Positions 12,232-25,357 are shown, counted from the stretch's first letter. The stretch: 64,000 bases of DNA from Tricholoma matsutake (GCA_026075535.2 AP026542.1:4774001-4838000); one strand, 5' to 3'. The notes: generated by a model not told the origin, from the sequence alone. Numbers and translations: made by a program.

Positions 12232-13570
12232 TCATCTTCTGGGACTCGGAGTTGGTATTGGGGGAAGTCGGGTGAGAATCGGTTTGATCTGCTTCGTCCA
12301 GTGTAAGAGGGAACGGGCCAAACCACCCAGTGCTCCTTCCTTTTTGCTTGCAAGCCGAGAACGTAGTTTCCAGCTGCTTAGGCCCTTTATTATGTCGTCA
12401 AAACGAGTGACAACCTCATTCATCGTGGGCCGTTGTTTAGGATCATCTTTGACCATATCCGCAACAAGATCTTTTAGGAAGCCCAAACCTTTCCTAGCCG
12501 GAAAAAGGGAATCCCCCTGAAAAAATATTGGAGAGAGCGTAATGATTATGAAAACAACCTTACCTTCAAGAAATATTGTCGGATGACATTGCCCAAACAA
12601 TAGACATCAACTGGGAAAGGGTCGCAAGGAATGTCGGTTGCAAGAAATTCTGGCACAGAATTATCCCCTCCCCACGGAGGAAGCTCCAAAGGTGGTCCAC
12701 CCTCAGGATCATAATGATGAGAGAGGCCGAAGTCGACGAAATAATATTTGATAGGCGTTTGGGTCCGAGTGGAACAAACTTTAACTTTACCAGAGAAATC
12801 ACGTCTCATGATAAGTTCATACGGGTGAGGAGGAGAATCATATAACGGCAAAGGATCTGCCATGATGTTGTTATATTTGCAGTCGCTAACATTGAGGGCG
12901 TGAGCGATCCAAACAATTTGTTGTTGGAGCTAACGTACCGATGGGCCGTGTGATTTTGATGCATAAATTGCAAACCCTGCAGCGACAATTGAATACACAC
13001 ATAAAAGGGAAGATCCTGTTGGCACCTCAAAAATCTGACGAAAGAATTCGACCACTTCCCCGACGGTTTGAAAAGGCAGATTTTCCACTCGGTACAGTAG
13101 CGGCATGACAAGGATCACTCTATCATCGTCGTTAGGTACTCGAAGCACATCGTAGAAGGGAGCGCAACGATTCTTGGGATCGGAAGCAAGCGGTTCCGAG
13201 GAGAACAGCTCTCCAACCTCAGCCTCATGCGGATGTCGCGAAATGCTGATATGTTTTAACATTACCAGCGAGCCGTCTTCTCGTGATGCATCCAGGAGAT
13301 GGGTAAACTACAAGCGAATGTGCCATTTAGTTCACAGATCAATAAATTTGAAAATTTGTTGCAAACATCAGGAACGAGCGCGTCCTCGCAATCCATCCAA
13401 TGCTTTTTCGACCCCAGTTTCAACCAAGAAGCCACCCAATCGGGTTTGTAACGATCTCGAAGACTGTATCCGCGAGACTTGAGCCATGGATGCAGGTCAA
13501 CCCAAAATTGCTCCCCAGGAAAGTGTTTGCCATCGTCCATGTCGCGAGAGTAGTCCTCTTTCATCATCAT
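12232..13570 (-). CDS. Protein kinase-like protein, Agaricomycete type
   Basis: The reading starts at 13570 with MMMKEDYSRDMDDGKHFPGE. The N-terminal block WVDLHPWLKSRGYSLRDRYKPDW is common in a kinase family expanded in mushrooms. A small-lobe region (GSLVMLKHISI) and a hinge (VILVMPLL) follow. The catalytic loop is rebuilt across an intron near 12890-12945 as HQNHTAHRDCKYNNIM, which has the HRD aspartate, lysine and asparagine. The magnesium loop is YYFVDFGLSHHY with an intact DFG. Downstream are DPFPVDVYCLGNVI and the substrate-lobe signature DDPKQRPTMNEVV. A basic tail ends at 12232. At least four introns are inferred. Substrate and pathway are unknown, but the active-site residues look complete. 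Confidence 0.82.
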
Positions 13571-13865
13571 GATAAAAGACGAAGTTGGAACCGAGCGTTC
13601 CTAACCGAGGTCAGAATGCAATGGTTGAACAATAAATTATTTAATCTGGAATCTGCCATGGAAAATGTGCGATCAAGGACCCACAAACATCAACGGATTA
13701 TGTAATCATTGTTGTTGTACTTTGACAGCCTGAGTCGCCGATTGGTTTCTTAGTTACGGATGAATTGTTTTCCTTATGTACAAGTTCAGATGGATGGCTT
13801 TAAATACCAGGTTCGTCGACCATCAACCACCCAACAAACATTTCTACCTTTTCATACCTTCCGAA

Positions 13866-14460
13866 ATGCCAGTGCCCGCAGGCCTTGGCGTCGCTGCTGC
13901 CGTCTCCACGATCGGCGCACTTGGCATTGACGTGGGCAGTTTAATTAAAGACAATACCAAGCGCTCTTCCATCATCGAGGCGAGGCTTGAGTTGAGCTAT
14001 ACTTTAGCCATGCTTGATAAGTTCCAGGAGATCATTCAGGACGACTTCATGGTTCCGTTGGTTGGCAGATATCGCAAGTGAGTGGCTTCTCTTCCCAATG
14101 GATTACCATAGGCCCATTTCTTTACAGGTTAGATGTGGCACTCAGGAGTCTGGAGGAACGAGTCCGAACACAAAAAGGTTTTAAGCAAGCAGTGAAGTCT
14201 TTCATTTACAGGTCAGATAGGCAAGTAGCTAGAACAATCTGCTCGAATATTCAACATCTGCATCACGATGTCAGGGTAAGTCATATTTTAACTTGTCTAA
14301 AACACTCACTGTTAACGATAATTCGCCGAAGGCGGCATCCGACAGTGGGCGGTTCGAAGATATTTTGAAGAAAAGGAACCTGACTTCTGAAGGCAACATG
14401 ATAGGTGGTGGGTTTGTGCTCCCAACGTTTGGAGGGCCTTGGTTTATTATTGCCTTATAG
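13866..14460 (+). CDS. Small orphan protein, three exons
   Basis: I do not recognise this protein. It starts MPVPAGLGVAAAVSTIGALG, a short hydrophobic N-terminal segment that could be a membrane anchor. Helical charged sequence follows (KRSSIIEARLELSYTLAMLDKFQEIIQ). Exon 1 ends at 14077 and joins 14128 in frame (K-LDVALRSLEERVRTQ). A third exon after about 14332 encodes SGRFEDILKKRNLTSEGNM and a Gly/Phe/Pro-rich tail (GGGFVLPTFGGPWFIIAL). The stop is TAG at 14458-14460. The predicted length is about 150 residues. Clean splice junctions and a preceding spacer of normal size support a real gene. Confidence 0.55.
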
Positions 14461-16626
14461 CTATCCCTCATCCTATCCCCGTGGCGGGCTATTCAAGTGA
14501 GCACGGGCTGTGTATTGAGGTTACTACTAGCTTATTGACTAATCGCAGTGCCGCTTCACTCTAAGGGATACGAGCTTATCAATTCATCAACAACCACGTT
14601 TTCTTATCCTCCTCGTGCTCGAGTGGGATCTTTGGCGAGCATAGAATCCAACCCATTCAAGGATCCACCAGGGACAACGCCAATGTGATGATGTCCTTAT
14701 CCCTTCAAAATCCTAATGGTCGTCTCCCTCTTTTGGACATCAAAGAATCACTGGCGTCGGACCGTCGAGCAAAAATAGTTAATCAGGACAAATTACTCCT
14801 TCATTTACCACTAATTCATGTCCAATGAAGTATCATGCCATCTCAGATAGTCATATTTAATTTGAATGTGTATCATAGATGTAGAAAAACTGGAATCATG
14901 CTCGAGTGACTCACCATCGTCGAGAACCTCTCCGAGAATTGGTTTGATCGACTTCATCTTATGGAAGATTTATTCTCTTGTCGCTTCCATAGACTCGTAA
15001 CCACTCTAGGCCTTGTACATAGATGACTTCAAATTGCCATAGCATTGCAGATTCTCGCATCATTTTCAGTGACATCATCTGTAGTTGGAAGGAAGTATTC
15101 AACTGCAAGTCAGAAGCTCTCAGGGTTGCGGAGGATTTCTAGCAGCGAAAGACCGGCCAGGTTATACTTCAAGTTGACAGAGCATGTGCCATTCACCTCG
15201 CCAAAGTCCATTATGACCATGTCGTTCTTTCATTTGGATACAAAAGAGGTTGCGAATCTCTGACAGTTGACGCGGGATTCTAAGCCTGATATATACAAAG
15301 TGTCAATTCATGTTGACATTTGCGTAAACCTGGAACGCAGTTATAGTTATTTTCGATGCCAGCGCCGAGGGAATTTGTATGTTCGCCGACTCGGCGTCCG
15401 TTCAGAAGTAGCCCGTCAAGCGACATTCCCGCCATCTGGAATTCAACCTTTTCTCTCGGGTGCATTCCATACGTCTAATCAAGTTGTAAATAGAAATAGA
15501 TGATAGATGATAATATGCACCTCCTTATTTTCAGTTTCATATCCCCAAACGGCCTTTTGAGCTTTCTCGACAAGAGGATAGGAATTCAGGTTAGGAGCTG
15601 TTAGGAGCTGTTGCTATATCAGTACGACCGTGGACTGGCGGGAGAACTATATAGACAGAACGCGGGAAGGTTGTTTTCTAAATTTACACAGCTGGCGAGA
15701 GGAGTCTCAATCTGGATGCTAGGACGACGACAGATGTCACTTTCAGTTATGTGACAGCGTTGAGGAAAAAATGCAGATGAATACTGTCCACAGAAAATGT
15801 TCCAGTCAACAGTCACGTTTTTATTTTGGTTGACGACGTGATGATATGACAACGGCCTTTTTGTGAGTTTTATGTTCCAAAGCATTTTTGCTGTCGAAAC
15901 AGACGGGGTATTTTCAAAGACACCGATGTGCGATGTGCGGTGCAGTGACGTACACGAACACGGCCTTTGTGGGATTGCGCAGGCACTCGTCCGCGCGTCT
16001 TGGCGAACAGTTTATTCCGTTAAATGATTCAAGGTGCTCACGGTGGTAGCTTTAAGTGCAGAATAGAGCATGGGATAACCAACGGTTGGCGTGCTATAAC
16101 AGCAGTGGGACCAGCCGCACTATGTAGGTAGGTGCTAGAAGGCGGTAAAATAGTTATGCCGGCCGAGGAACAAGCCGTGAAACTGCCGTGAGTATAAAGT
16201 GTTGGATGATGTTCATACTTCGTTGGATCTACAATGTTAATGATAACTTGAAAAATTCTACAACAAATTCCCATCAGATAGCACCCGGTATGAATTGAAT
16301 TGAGAATACTTACAAGGTGGTTTACAAGTAAGTGGAGGGGGGGGGGGGGGGGGGTACTAAGGAGGTACTAAGGAGGTACATATGGGGCAGAAAGAGCAGT
16401 TGAATGATATGTAGGCTTTAAGAGAGAGGGATGAGCGGGTGGACGGCTGTGGACGGGCGTATTACAGGCACATAGAATCCAGGCACAGGTTATTGATGTG
16501 CCTAGCAAACTAAAGCCAAAGTGATGCGAAAATGATTCTCAGCTGCCAAGTCCCCCCGTTGCCTCTCTCTCAGCGATACCATCCACGACGTCCTCGTCGT
16601 CGTCTTCATCGTTATTCTCATTCCTC
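14461..16626. other. Long intergenic region with a homopolymer G tract
   Basis: About 2.2 kb without a gene I can support. Short open frames on both strands around 15045-15503 and 15619-15885 do not link by splicing and show no known domain. An 18-base run of G occupies 16337-16354 and is followed by a short duplicated unit. The last 60 bases before 16627 are rich in C and T, typical of a fungal promoter or 5' leader for the OPT gene. Confidence 0.5.
16337..16354 (+). repeat. Poly-G tract with adjacent short duplication
   Basis: Eighteen consecutive G bases are visible, followed directly by two tandem copies of TACTAAGGAGG. It lies about 270 bases before the OPT start codon. Confidence 0.9.
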
Positions 16627-19600
16627 ATGGCCAGGCGCCCTCCGTCCTCCTACACGTCTCATCTTCACCGTCCAAACACTTCCGCTGGCAAGAGTGCTTT
16701 CTATGATCACAGGGATCCTCAGTATACCTATCGCAATGATTATCCTTTCGAAGAGGAAGACGACAGCGATGATGAGGATGTCTTTGCTTTCCTTCCTCCA
16801 CCTACTGCAGACCAACAGCACCAGCCACCTCCGCCTCAGATAACTTTCCCCTCTCCTACTTTCGATCCCTATGCTCGTTATCCTGCAGACTCTGTCGTAG
16901 GTCCTTCAGCCCCAGTACCCTACACTTTACCCCAACCGCAAACTCCACCTTCAACTGCAACGGACTCCAATACCCACAACAATACCCAGGATGATCACTT
17001 TCGACTACGTAGATTAAATACCGCCACAACTGTCTCTCATGTGGCTCACTCTGCTGAATCTCGTGAGGTCAGAGTCGCTTTACCAGGTGGTCCTTTGGGT
17101 GAAAAAGATCTCGACATGGAAGCTGGTGTAAGGAGAAGGTCCAATCAGAAGAGGCCAGAGTCTTCCATCGATGAATCTCTTAGCGTCACTCCTAGCATGG
17201 TAGATGACGATGAAACAGAAGGCTCCATAAAGTGAGTCTCTCTTTTCTCTACCTCCTTCTCGGCTCGCTTGCCGGATGTCTATCCAACTGCCATCTTTCC
17301 CTCTTCTCGTCTTCCTTGCGACCTTCACTTTTACGTGTAACCAACTACGCGTGCCCATGTGGATCCGCCACACGTCCAAACGCGTAGACAGCCCTCTCCA
17401 TCTATCTATTCTACCTCTCCGTCTGCCTCTCTCTTCACTCATGTCGTCCCCACAACCCTCACTAACGTATTGTCCCTCTCCCTCATTCACCTCCAGAATG
17501 GAATTCGACTTCGACGCGATAGAGGATGAGGACAGCCCCTTCCCAGAAGTGCGCGCGTCCGTATCTAATATCGACGACCCTGAAATGCCTGCCTTGACCA
17601 TCCGTATGTGGATTGTGGGCTTATTGCTATGCATGATCAGCAGGTAACTTGCTCGCCAAAATCCTTCCCGCAGCCTCTCACACTCTTTCCCAGTGCCCTC
17701 AATGTCTTTTTCAATTTCCGTTACCCAGCACCAGCAGTCGTCCCACTAGCTCTACTCCTCATAGCCTACCCCTTTGGCAAATTCCTAGCCTTCACCCTTC
17801 CCATAACCACCTACCGCATTCCTATCCCAAGCCTCCCCACCTATATTCTACGAACCTCATCAACCAGCTCCTTCCCCCCCTTTATCTTCCTCCACAACCT
17901 CATTCGTCCGCTGACCTACTCCCGTTCCGTAGAGTTCTCTTTCAACCCAGGGCCATGGAACATCAAAGAGCACGTTCTGGTGTTCATCATGGCGAATGTC
18001 GCCGTCGGTAATCCATATGCCCTCAATGCTGTCGTTGTGTCGGAGGTCTATTACAACATTAAACTAGGGTACTGGTTCGAGGTCGTACTTGTGCTTGCGA
18101 CGCAACTCACGGGCTTTGGCCTCGCGGGGCTATGTCGCCGCTTTCTTGTCTGGCCTGCAAGCATGGTATGGCCTCAGAATCTCGTGGCGTGTACCTTGTT
18201 GAATACCCTACATGCCGAGGATGAGGATGATGGAATCGGTATGGGCCTGGGCCGAAGGCGTGGGAAAGGTATGTCGAGGTACAAGTTTTTTATGATTGTC
18301 ATGATTGGGGCGTTTTTGTTCTTTTTCTTGCCTGGTAAGTTTTTTTTTTTTGATATTTTTGGGTGGCTTTGATATGTGTATAGGGTTCTTATTCGAGGCG
18401 CTGTCGGTGTTCTCGTTCATTTGCTGGGCTGCTCCGACGAATGTCCCCATCAATCAAATATTCGGTGTCCGGACGGGACTAGGATTTAGTGTCATCACCT
18501 TTGACTGGTCGCAGATCACCTGGATCGGCAGTCCGTTGATGGGTATTTTCATCCCCCTGGATGGCTTTCAGAAGCTAATCCCTTTGCAGTTCCATGGTGG
18601 GCAGAACTCCACGTCTTCCTTGGTTTTATTCTATTCTTCTGGATATTGACACCTGCTCTCTACTACTCAAACGTACGTCTCCAATTCCCGATTTCCCGGC
18701 ATACTCATCACGATGTATAGTCTTGGAAGCTTGCCTACTTCCCCATCTCAGGCAACGTTCCCTACGACAAATTCGGGCAGGTCTACGACATCGCGCGCGT
18801 GCTCACCACCGACGACCGTTTCGACCTCGCAGCATACGATGCCTACTCCCCGCTCTTCCTCCCCGCGACGTATGCTATGACTTATCTGATTGCGTTCGCA
18901 CTCAGCACGTGTGTTATCGTTCATACGATAATGTACCACGGACGCACTCTCATAAACGGAATCAAGAGGCTAAAAGTGGAAAATGATGATATCCATGCGA
19001 AGCTTATGCGGAATTATCCAGAAGTCCCAGATTGGTGGTATTTCAGTGCGTTTTGCGTGTTCTTCAGTCTGGCGATAGTCGCTGTTGAGGTGGGTCTTTG
19101 TGCACGTCGGTGTTAGGGAGGCTTGGTTGATTTTCTTTTGGGGGGTCGTAGATTTGGGACACGAAAATCCCTGTGTGGGCGCTGCTCCTGGCGCTTCTGC
19201 TGCCCGTGATCTACATCATGCCGTCTGGATTTATTTATGCTATGACTGGTCAAGGCGTTCGTCTCTTCTTTGCCATCTTTGTGTGGACGATGAATTTTAA
19301 CGTGCACACGAATAGATCTCGCTGAACGTTCTTGCGCAGATCATTCCTGGAACTTTGCTCCCTGGTAATCCATTGGCGAACATGGTATACATTATTTGTA
19401 TTTGCGTGAGATTGCTCTTCTTATCTTATCGGGTGATATAGATCTTCAAGGCGTACGCTGTGCAAACGCTTACCGAAGCTACTTCGTTTGTGCAGGATTT
19501 GAAATTGGGGCATTATGTCAAGGTTCCGCCGCGGGCTACTTTCGTAGGTGCGTCGTCGTTTTGTCGCTTTCGCTTCGTGTTTGTCGGGACACTGACTTTA

Positions 19601-20433
19601 CGCATTTGTAGCGCAATTAGTAGCCACCATCCTTGCAGCATTCTTGCAAGTAGGGGTAAAGACGTGGATGTTCCGCAACGTCCCGGATATCTGTACCGCT
19701 AACCAGAAGAGCCAGTTGACATGTCCGCATAACCAAGTCTTCTTCACCGCCTCTGCCGTCTGGTGCGTGCTTTCTTTTCATTCCTTCATCATGCTAAACT
19801 CCATCAGGGGTCTCATCGGCCCGAGTAGACAGTTCGGGAAAGGATCGATTTATCACCCGCATCTGTACGCAATGGCCGTGGGCGTGTTCCTTCCCCTTCC
19901 ATTCTGGTTCTGGCAGCGACGTTACCCCAACTCGTGGATAAAGTACGTCAGCACACCGATCATCCTGAATGGTGTGTCAGGAATACCGCCTGGGACGGGG
20001 ATCAACTATTCGTCGTGGTTCGCGGTGGGGTTCATCTTCCAGTATCTTATTAGAAAGAGGAACTTCGCGTGGTGGAGCAAGTTCAATTATGTAGCGAGTG
20101 CGGCGCTGGACACGGGTGAGTTCGTCGTGTTGATGTAGCGTGATCTGTTGAGCTGATGGTGTGGTAGGGACGGTGTTGTCTCTGATATTCATCTTCTTTA
20201 CGCTCCAGGTTGGTTTGATATTTTCTCGATGCACGGTATATGGCTGATTTGATGGTTTCTAGTTCCCTAAAAATGGTAATATCAATGTCAACTGGTGGGG
20301 TAATTGGGTTTATCAGCATAGTACGTCGTTGCTTTCCTTTCGGTCATGAGCCTCTGCCAATCAAACTTTTGTAGCGGCCGACTGGAATGGAACGGCCTTG
20401 CTGAACATACCACCAGGCGGCATCGTCGTATAA
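16627..20433 (+). CDS. Oligopeptide transporter, OPT family
   Basis: Plasma-membrane proton-coupled uptake of small peptides (or related substrates such as glutathione) is the usual role of this family. A hydrophilic N-terminal region of about 240 residues, rich in Pro, Ser and acidic residues, precedes the membrane part. The first OPT signature, NPGPWNIKEHVLVFIMAN, lies near 17948-17995. The second, KVPPRATF (family KIPPR), lies near 19520. Other family blocks are AAPTNVPINQIFG, YFPISGNVPYDKFGQVYD, PVWALLLALLLPVIYIMPSGFIYAMTGQ and GLIGPSRQFG. About 14 hydrophobic segments can be counted. At least nine short introns interrupt it, for example 17235-17499 and 18334-18383. The stop is TAA at 20431-20433. 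It appears intact. Confidence 0.93.
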
Positions 20434-22212
20434 TAAAGAAGCATGGCTTCCTGAAATATCTCTTGTAACACACCACCTTGAATTCGTTCTTTTTTTTTTG
20501 CTGGTTTCGTGATGTCGAACACATGTGTCATATATTTTACGGTACGGTATATACAATCCATTCCTTTATTAGTAACTTTGATACACACATACGCTCTTTT
20601 CATACCTCTACCCCTTCACCTCGTGAAGAAAACCATCTAGCATTCATTTGAGCTTCTTTCTACTAGAGTATTACCTTCTATCGCAGATCCTCTATATTTT
20701 TTTTACTTCCGAGCGTTTCTTTTCTGCTGTCAGGAAGGAACTGCGAGAAGTTGTATACGTAGTATTTGTGATCGGTAGTGCATGCCCAATAAATCAAAGG
20801 AATGACAGATTATGCAGTTGTCCACGTCTGCCGTTGAACGTTTAAAATTCAGGGTCCTGTCGTGACAATGCCAAATTTTCGAAAAACAGGACCTTGAACT
20901 TTAAAAAAAAGGTACGAGGTACGCGAGAGTACGCGTGTCGAGGTGCCATGGCTTGACGTTCGACATCTTCGTTGTGACGGCTGCAGCCTCGTTTTTTTCA
21001 AAGGCAACGGGAACAATTCCTTTTGACGTTCAGACGAGATTAGCAGCCGGATACCGGGAACTAGATTGGATATCTTGGAGAAAAAAATCCAGGGTCCGTC
21101 CATGTCAGCATTGCTTTGTCCTCTCCTGAAAAAATGACTCGATGTACAAACAGAAAGAAGCAACAAAGAACAGCTTGGTGCGTGCAGAGCAAGAGAAGTC
21201 ACATGTCAAGTGTGATTTGCAACTAACTTCTTGAACGCCTTGAAACTTGAGGGAACCCCGGAGAAAGTAAAATTCTGAGAAGCTTTGTCATTGTGGGGCA
21301 CGACTGGTTGAGTTCGGTGACTGGTTATTCATCCAAGGTTCTCGTGGTATAGCGCCGAAAGGATATCCTAGCGTCTATATTAGTCAAAAGCTTGATAGAT
21401 ATGATGTTTCCAACCTGAGATCGTGGTCCAGAGGTGATTCAGTCCTAAAAAAACGGATCATTCTTTTTAAGATACACACATGAGGCTTTGAGGTTTGAGA
21501 CAGGATCATGAATTTGACATTCTGCCATCTTACCGAGTGTTTTACCACGGGTACTAGAGTGTTTCACCACCACACTGATAACACTTTCTAAGCCCCAAAA
21601 CATCTCCAACCATCTTCAAATCGATGATCTGAGAGGTTATAAGTATTACAAACATTCCTCTGATTTCCCCCTGATTGTCAGTTGAGGTCGAGGTTGGTAA
21701 AAGCTACATTATGAGGGGTGAATCACATATTTCTGACATTGAGATGATCATATGAGGAGTGAACCAATCCTTCGCCGACAAGTGTGCTATTTTGGGCAAA
21801 CTCGATCAACAAATGTTTTTACGAAAATGTACTTCGGCTTGTCAGATGCCAATGTCAGATCACAGAATTCTGCCATCAAAGGCATTACTTTTGCATGACA
21901 TGGTGGTGAAAGACTACTAGGGTACTTTTTGACATGGGGGCTTGTCGTTTCTTCATCCTCACCTTTCATTGAGATAATTAGATTTTCTGGAAGTAATGAA
22001 GCCTATCTTTTGAACCATGTATGCCATCAGTATAATTTTGTAGTCGATGTGGTGTAATTTAGTAATCAGTAAATCGTGGTGAAACACTCAGTAGTAGTGG
22101 TACATAGTGGAGCTTTGCATTCTGAATAGAGGTGTGACCAGCTGCTTCTTAATCTTTAACCACCACCATCCGGTCATGGGAATTTGGTGCCCCCACTATG
22201 ACTGTGCTCGAT
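20434..22212. other. Non-coding left margin of the transposon island
   Basis: About 1.8 kb with no supported gene. It carries the 3' flank of the OPT gene and then A/T-rich sequence up to the truncated end of the gypsy integrase at about 22213. I looked for the missing 3' LTR of the gypsy element here and could not identify one. Confidence 0.5.
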
Positions 22213-22548
22213 TGTGGTAATTCATGGAGTCTTACAACTTCGCGCATGTAAATTACTGACAGTTGGGATGCTGTTGTTTTGGTGTTCACCAGTATTAGGT
22301 GTACCATCGATGACATCCTGCAAATAACTACCCATAGGTAGTTATATCCTTCCAATTCTGGGAATGGTCCTATGAAATCCATTCCTATTGATTCCCAAGG
22401 TCTATCGGCTATGGGCAGTGAGTGTAACTTCCCCGCTGGTTTCCTGTATTCTCCTTTAGCCTGTGCACATGTTACGCAGGATCGACAAAACTTTTCCGTC
22501 AACTTAAACATACCTGGCCACCAATACCAGCATTGCACATAGTCCATG
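22213..22548 (-). pseudogene. Gypsy integrase fragment (core N-terminal part)
   Basis: The fragment encodes MDYVQCWYWWPGM and CRSCVTCAQAKGEYRKPAG, the second half of the HHCC zinc-binding domain. RPWESIGMDFIGPFPELEGYNYLWVV follows, with the first catalytic Asp of the integrase core. Family identity breaks after LHELPQS. The first half of the zinc domain is at 28140-28304, across the copia-1 insertion. Confidence 0.9.
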
Positions 22549-22553
22549 GTACG
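22549..22553 (+). repeat. Target-site duplication of copia-1 (left copy)
   Basis: GTACG directly before the LTR that starts at 22554 matches GTACG at 28140-28144 directly after the other LTR. Confidence 0.95.
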
Positions 22554-22814
22554 TGTTGGAGCAGACTATATACGCTGCACAGTGGAAGAGACAACACGTT
22601 CCTTATAACCTACCTGGGGTTTACTTAGACTTACAGCTAGGGTTAGCAGAGGTAAGAACACTATATTCCTACTATAGTACAGGTTCTCCTTATATACATA
22701 ATAGTAAGGATATCACATGACTCCAGAGGAATATGCATATGAAACATGTATCAATATTGGTAATTAATGTGGGAGAATATGCACATGCAACAATATTGGT
22801 AATTAATTTCAACA
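22554..22814 (-). repeat. Copia-1 3' LTR
   Basis: It starts TGTTGGAGCAG and ends TTTCAACA, matching 27879-28139 at 259 of 261 positions by direct comparison. It is the 3' LTR on the coding (minus) strand because the purine tract abuts it. Confidence 0.95.
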
Positions 22815-22846
22815 CCCCCCCTCAAACTGTAAAGCGCTCTAAGCAG

Positions 22847-25357
22847 CTAAGTTTGAACCTCAAAAGTAATTCCGAGAGAGTCTCTAAATTTCCTGAATAG
22901 GACGGCGCCAAGGTTCTTTGTGAACATGCCAGCCGGATTATCACTTCCAGGAATGAAAACGACTGTGACTTTGTCATTTTCTATGCATTCGTGGGTGTAG
23001 TGGTAGCGAATGTCTATATGTTTGGTCCTTCTTTCCTGAACTGGATTTGATCCAATAAAGATGGATCCCTGATTATCAGCGCAGATTGGTACGCGCTTCA
23101 GTGTATATCCAAGTTCCTGGAATAAGGACTCTATCCACACTATCTGCCGACAAGTGTTGGAGAGAGCCATATATTTGGCTTCTGTGGATGACAGTGCTAC
23201 AGTTTTTTGTAAACGGGACTGCCAGCACACAATGCCACTTGCCAGAGTAGCAAAGTAACCCGTTGTAGATCGGCGCTTGACAGTGTCAGCTGCCCAATCA
23301 GAATCTGTGAAGGCCTGCAGCCCCTCGGATTTCTCTCCATCATAGACTATACTGTACTTCTGGGTTCCCACCAGATAGCGCATTATGTACATTGCTTTGT
23401 CTAGATGTTCTTGGCTAGGATTAGCCGAGAATTGCGACATCTTGATTACCGCGTAAGCAATATCAGGTCGCGTTCCGAGCATCAGATACAATAAAGATCC
23501 GATCACAGACTGATATTTCGATCTAAGCGTCACGTTTGGCGTTGCTGTGTTCTCCGACGGTTTGTAGCCAGTTGGGAGCGGAGTGGGGGCAACTTTGGCA
23601 TTTGTCATCTCGAACCTCTCGAGCACTTTGGCGAGATATTCTGTTTGATCGAGTTTGACTTTTGTAGCGGTCTGGGTGACGCGCATGCCTAAGAATTCCG
23701 TGACTTTTTCAGTACTACGGCACTCCCAATGCTTCAGGCAAGCATTCTTTTTTTCATCCACAAGTTTCTTGTTCTTGCCCATGAACAAGCCATCATCAAC
23801 ATAGACTAGCGCAATAATGATGCTGCCTGTCTTAGGATCCTTGTGTATGAAGATGCCAGCATCGGAGCTGGCGCGCACAAACCCAATGGTGTGCATAAAT
23901 GCCTCTAGCTCTTTCCACCATGCTAGTGAAGCCTGTTTAAGGCCATACAATGCTCGGCGTAAGCGCATTACTTTGCACTCTTTACCCTCGAGTCTGAAAC
24001 CCTTGGGTTGATCCATATAGATCTCCTCATCAAGTTTGCCATATAAAAATGCGGTTTTTACATCTAGACCGGTCATATACATGCCTTCTAGAGACGCAAG
24101 GGCAAACATGAGGCGTATGGTCTCGTAGCGGACTACTGGTGAGAAAATCTCATCAAAGTCAACGCCTTCGACTTGTGAAAAGCCTTTGGCCACGAGTCTG
24201 GCTCGTTTTCTTCCATCCGATTTCACGGAGAAAACCCATCTATTTTTGATCGTTTTCTGATCATGTGGAAGATCGACGATATCATAGACTTGTCGCTTGC
24301 GAAGAGCCTCTAACTCTTCACAACAAGCCTGTTTCCACTCAAGTTGCTGCTGCCGGGGTAGGTGCGCAATATCGCGAAATTGGTTTGGAACTAGGCTTTT
24401 TCCGCTTGATGGTGTGACTGCTTTTGATAACAGCCAGCGGATAAGCTCATCTCCACCTTCCTTGGTTATCTTTTTAATATAACCTGCTTCGTCCGGTTCC
24501 CCCATTGGGTAATCATGTTCTTGATTATTGGAATCGGGCACACTCTCGTGGGGTGCCGAACTCGGTCCAGCAACCGGTTCTTGCTGTTGAGGTCGTGGTC
24601 GTGTTTGGTTATGATCCGAATCTTGACCCACAGACTTCTTCCAATATCGATCATGCGCAATGTCTCTCTCTATGTCAGAGGGGAGTCGCTGTTCTCCATA
24701 GGTATTGCCAGGACGGTTTGGGATTTTCCTCTGCCTGCCTGATTGATGGGGCAATTGCTGCCATTCCTGTTGATCTTCACGTCTTGGACGAAAGTCCTCA
24801 GTGTTAACTGGAGGCGGCGGAGGAGGAGCGTTAGTCGCATCGTCATGCGCCTTTTGCTCGCTTGGTAAATCATCATCATCATCTTCTAATGATGGAGGAA
24901 GGGGTGGATTTTGTGGCGGTATAGGGTCATCGCCATCCATTCCAGATGAGTGGTTGTCATCTTCTGGTTCTGGAGGTGGAAAATCACCAAGGTCTGTCTT
25001 GGCAGGAGTTTTAGCTCCGGGACAGCATGGGAACATCATTTCATCAAATAGTGCCGTGGCACCAATGAATATTGCGCCATTTTGTCGCATGAAACGATAT
25101 GCTTTAATGCCATCTTCTACTCCAAGGTACGTCATTAACTCCGATCGAGGAGATAATGTTGTTGGACGTTTTTCCTTTGGTAGATAGACATAAGCACCAC
25201 AACCGAAGACCTTCAGATTGTTTAGATCTGGGCAGACCTTTGTCAGGTCCTCAAAAGGTGTCAGCCATTTCAGGCGCCTTATTGGGGTTCGGTTGTATAA
25301 ATGTGTTGCATGTTCTATGCAAAATTCCCACCATGATTGTGGTAGACAAGCGGTGAA
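22847..25357 (-). pseudogene. Copia-1 pol 3' part: end of integrase, RT and RNase H
   Basis: The frame continues from the upstream integrase after a single TGA at 25358-25360. It begins with CLPQSWWEFCIEHATHLYN (end of integrase) and KVFGCGAYVYLPKEKR. The RT shows WVFSVKSDGRKRARLVAKGF, TGLDVKTAFLYGKLDEEIYM, LYGLKQA and the active site YVDDGLF. The RNase H shows TDSDWA, LSSTEAKYMAL and ADNQGSIFI. Two usually conserved residues differ: Lys where STEAEY is expected, and Gly where NPADMFTK is expected. The latter Asp is intact in the truncated copy at 41736-41800. The Lys change is a CpG-type change (GAA to AAA after C). The frame closes at 22847 with FEVQT. Confidence 0.93.

Noticed and set aside
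17080..17634. Long minus-strand open frame opposite the OPT gene
   Set aside because: It overlaps the 5' exons of the OPT gene and has low-complexity composition and no domain. It is a shadow of the coding strand.
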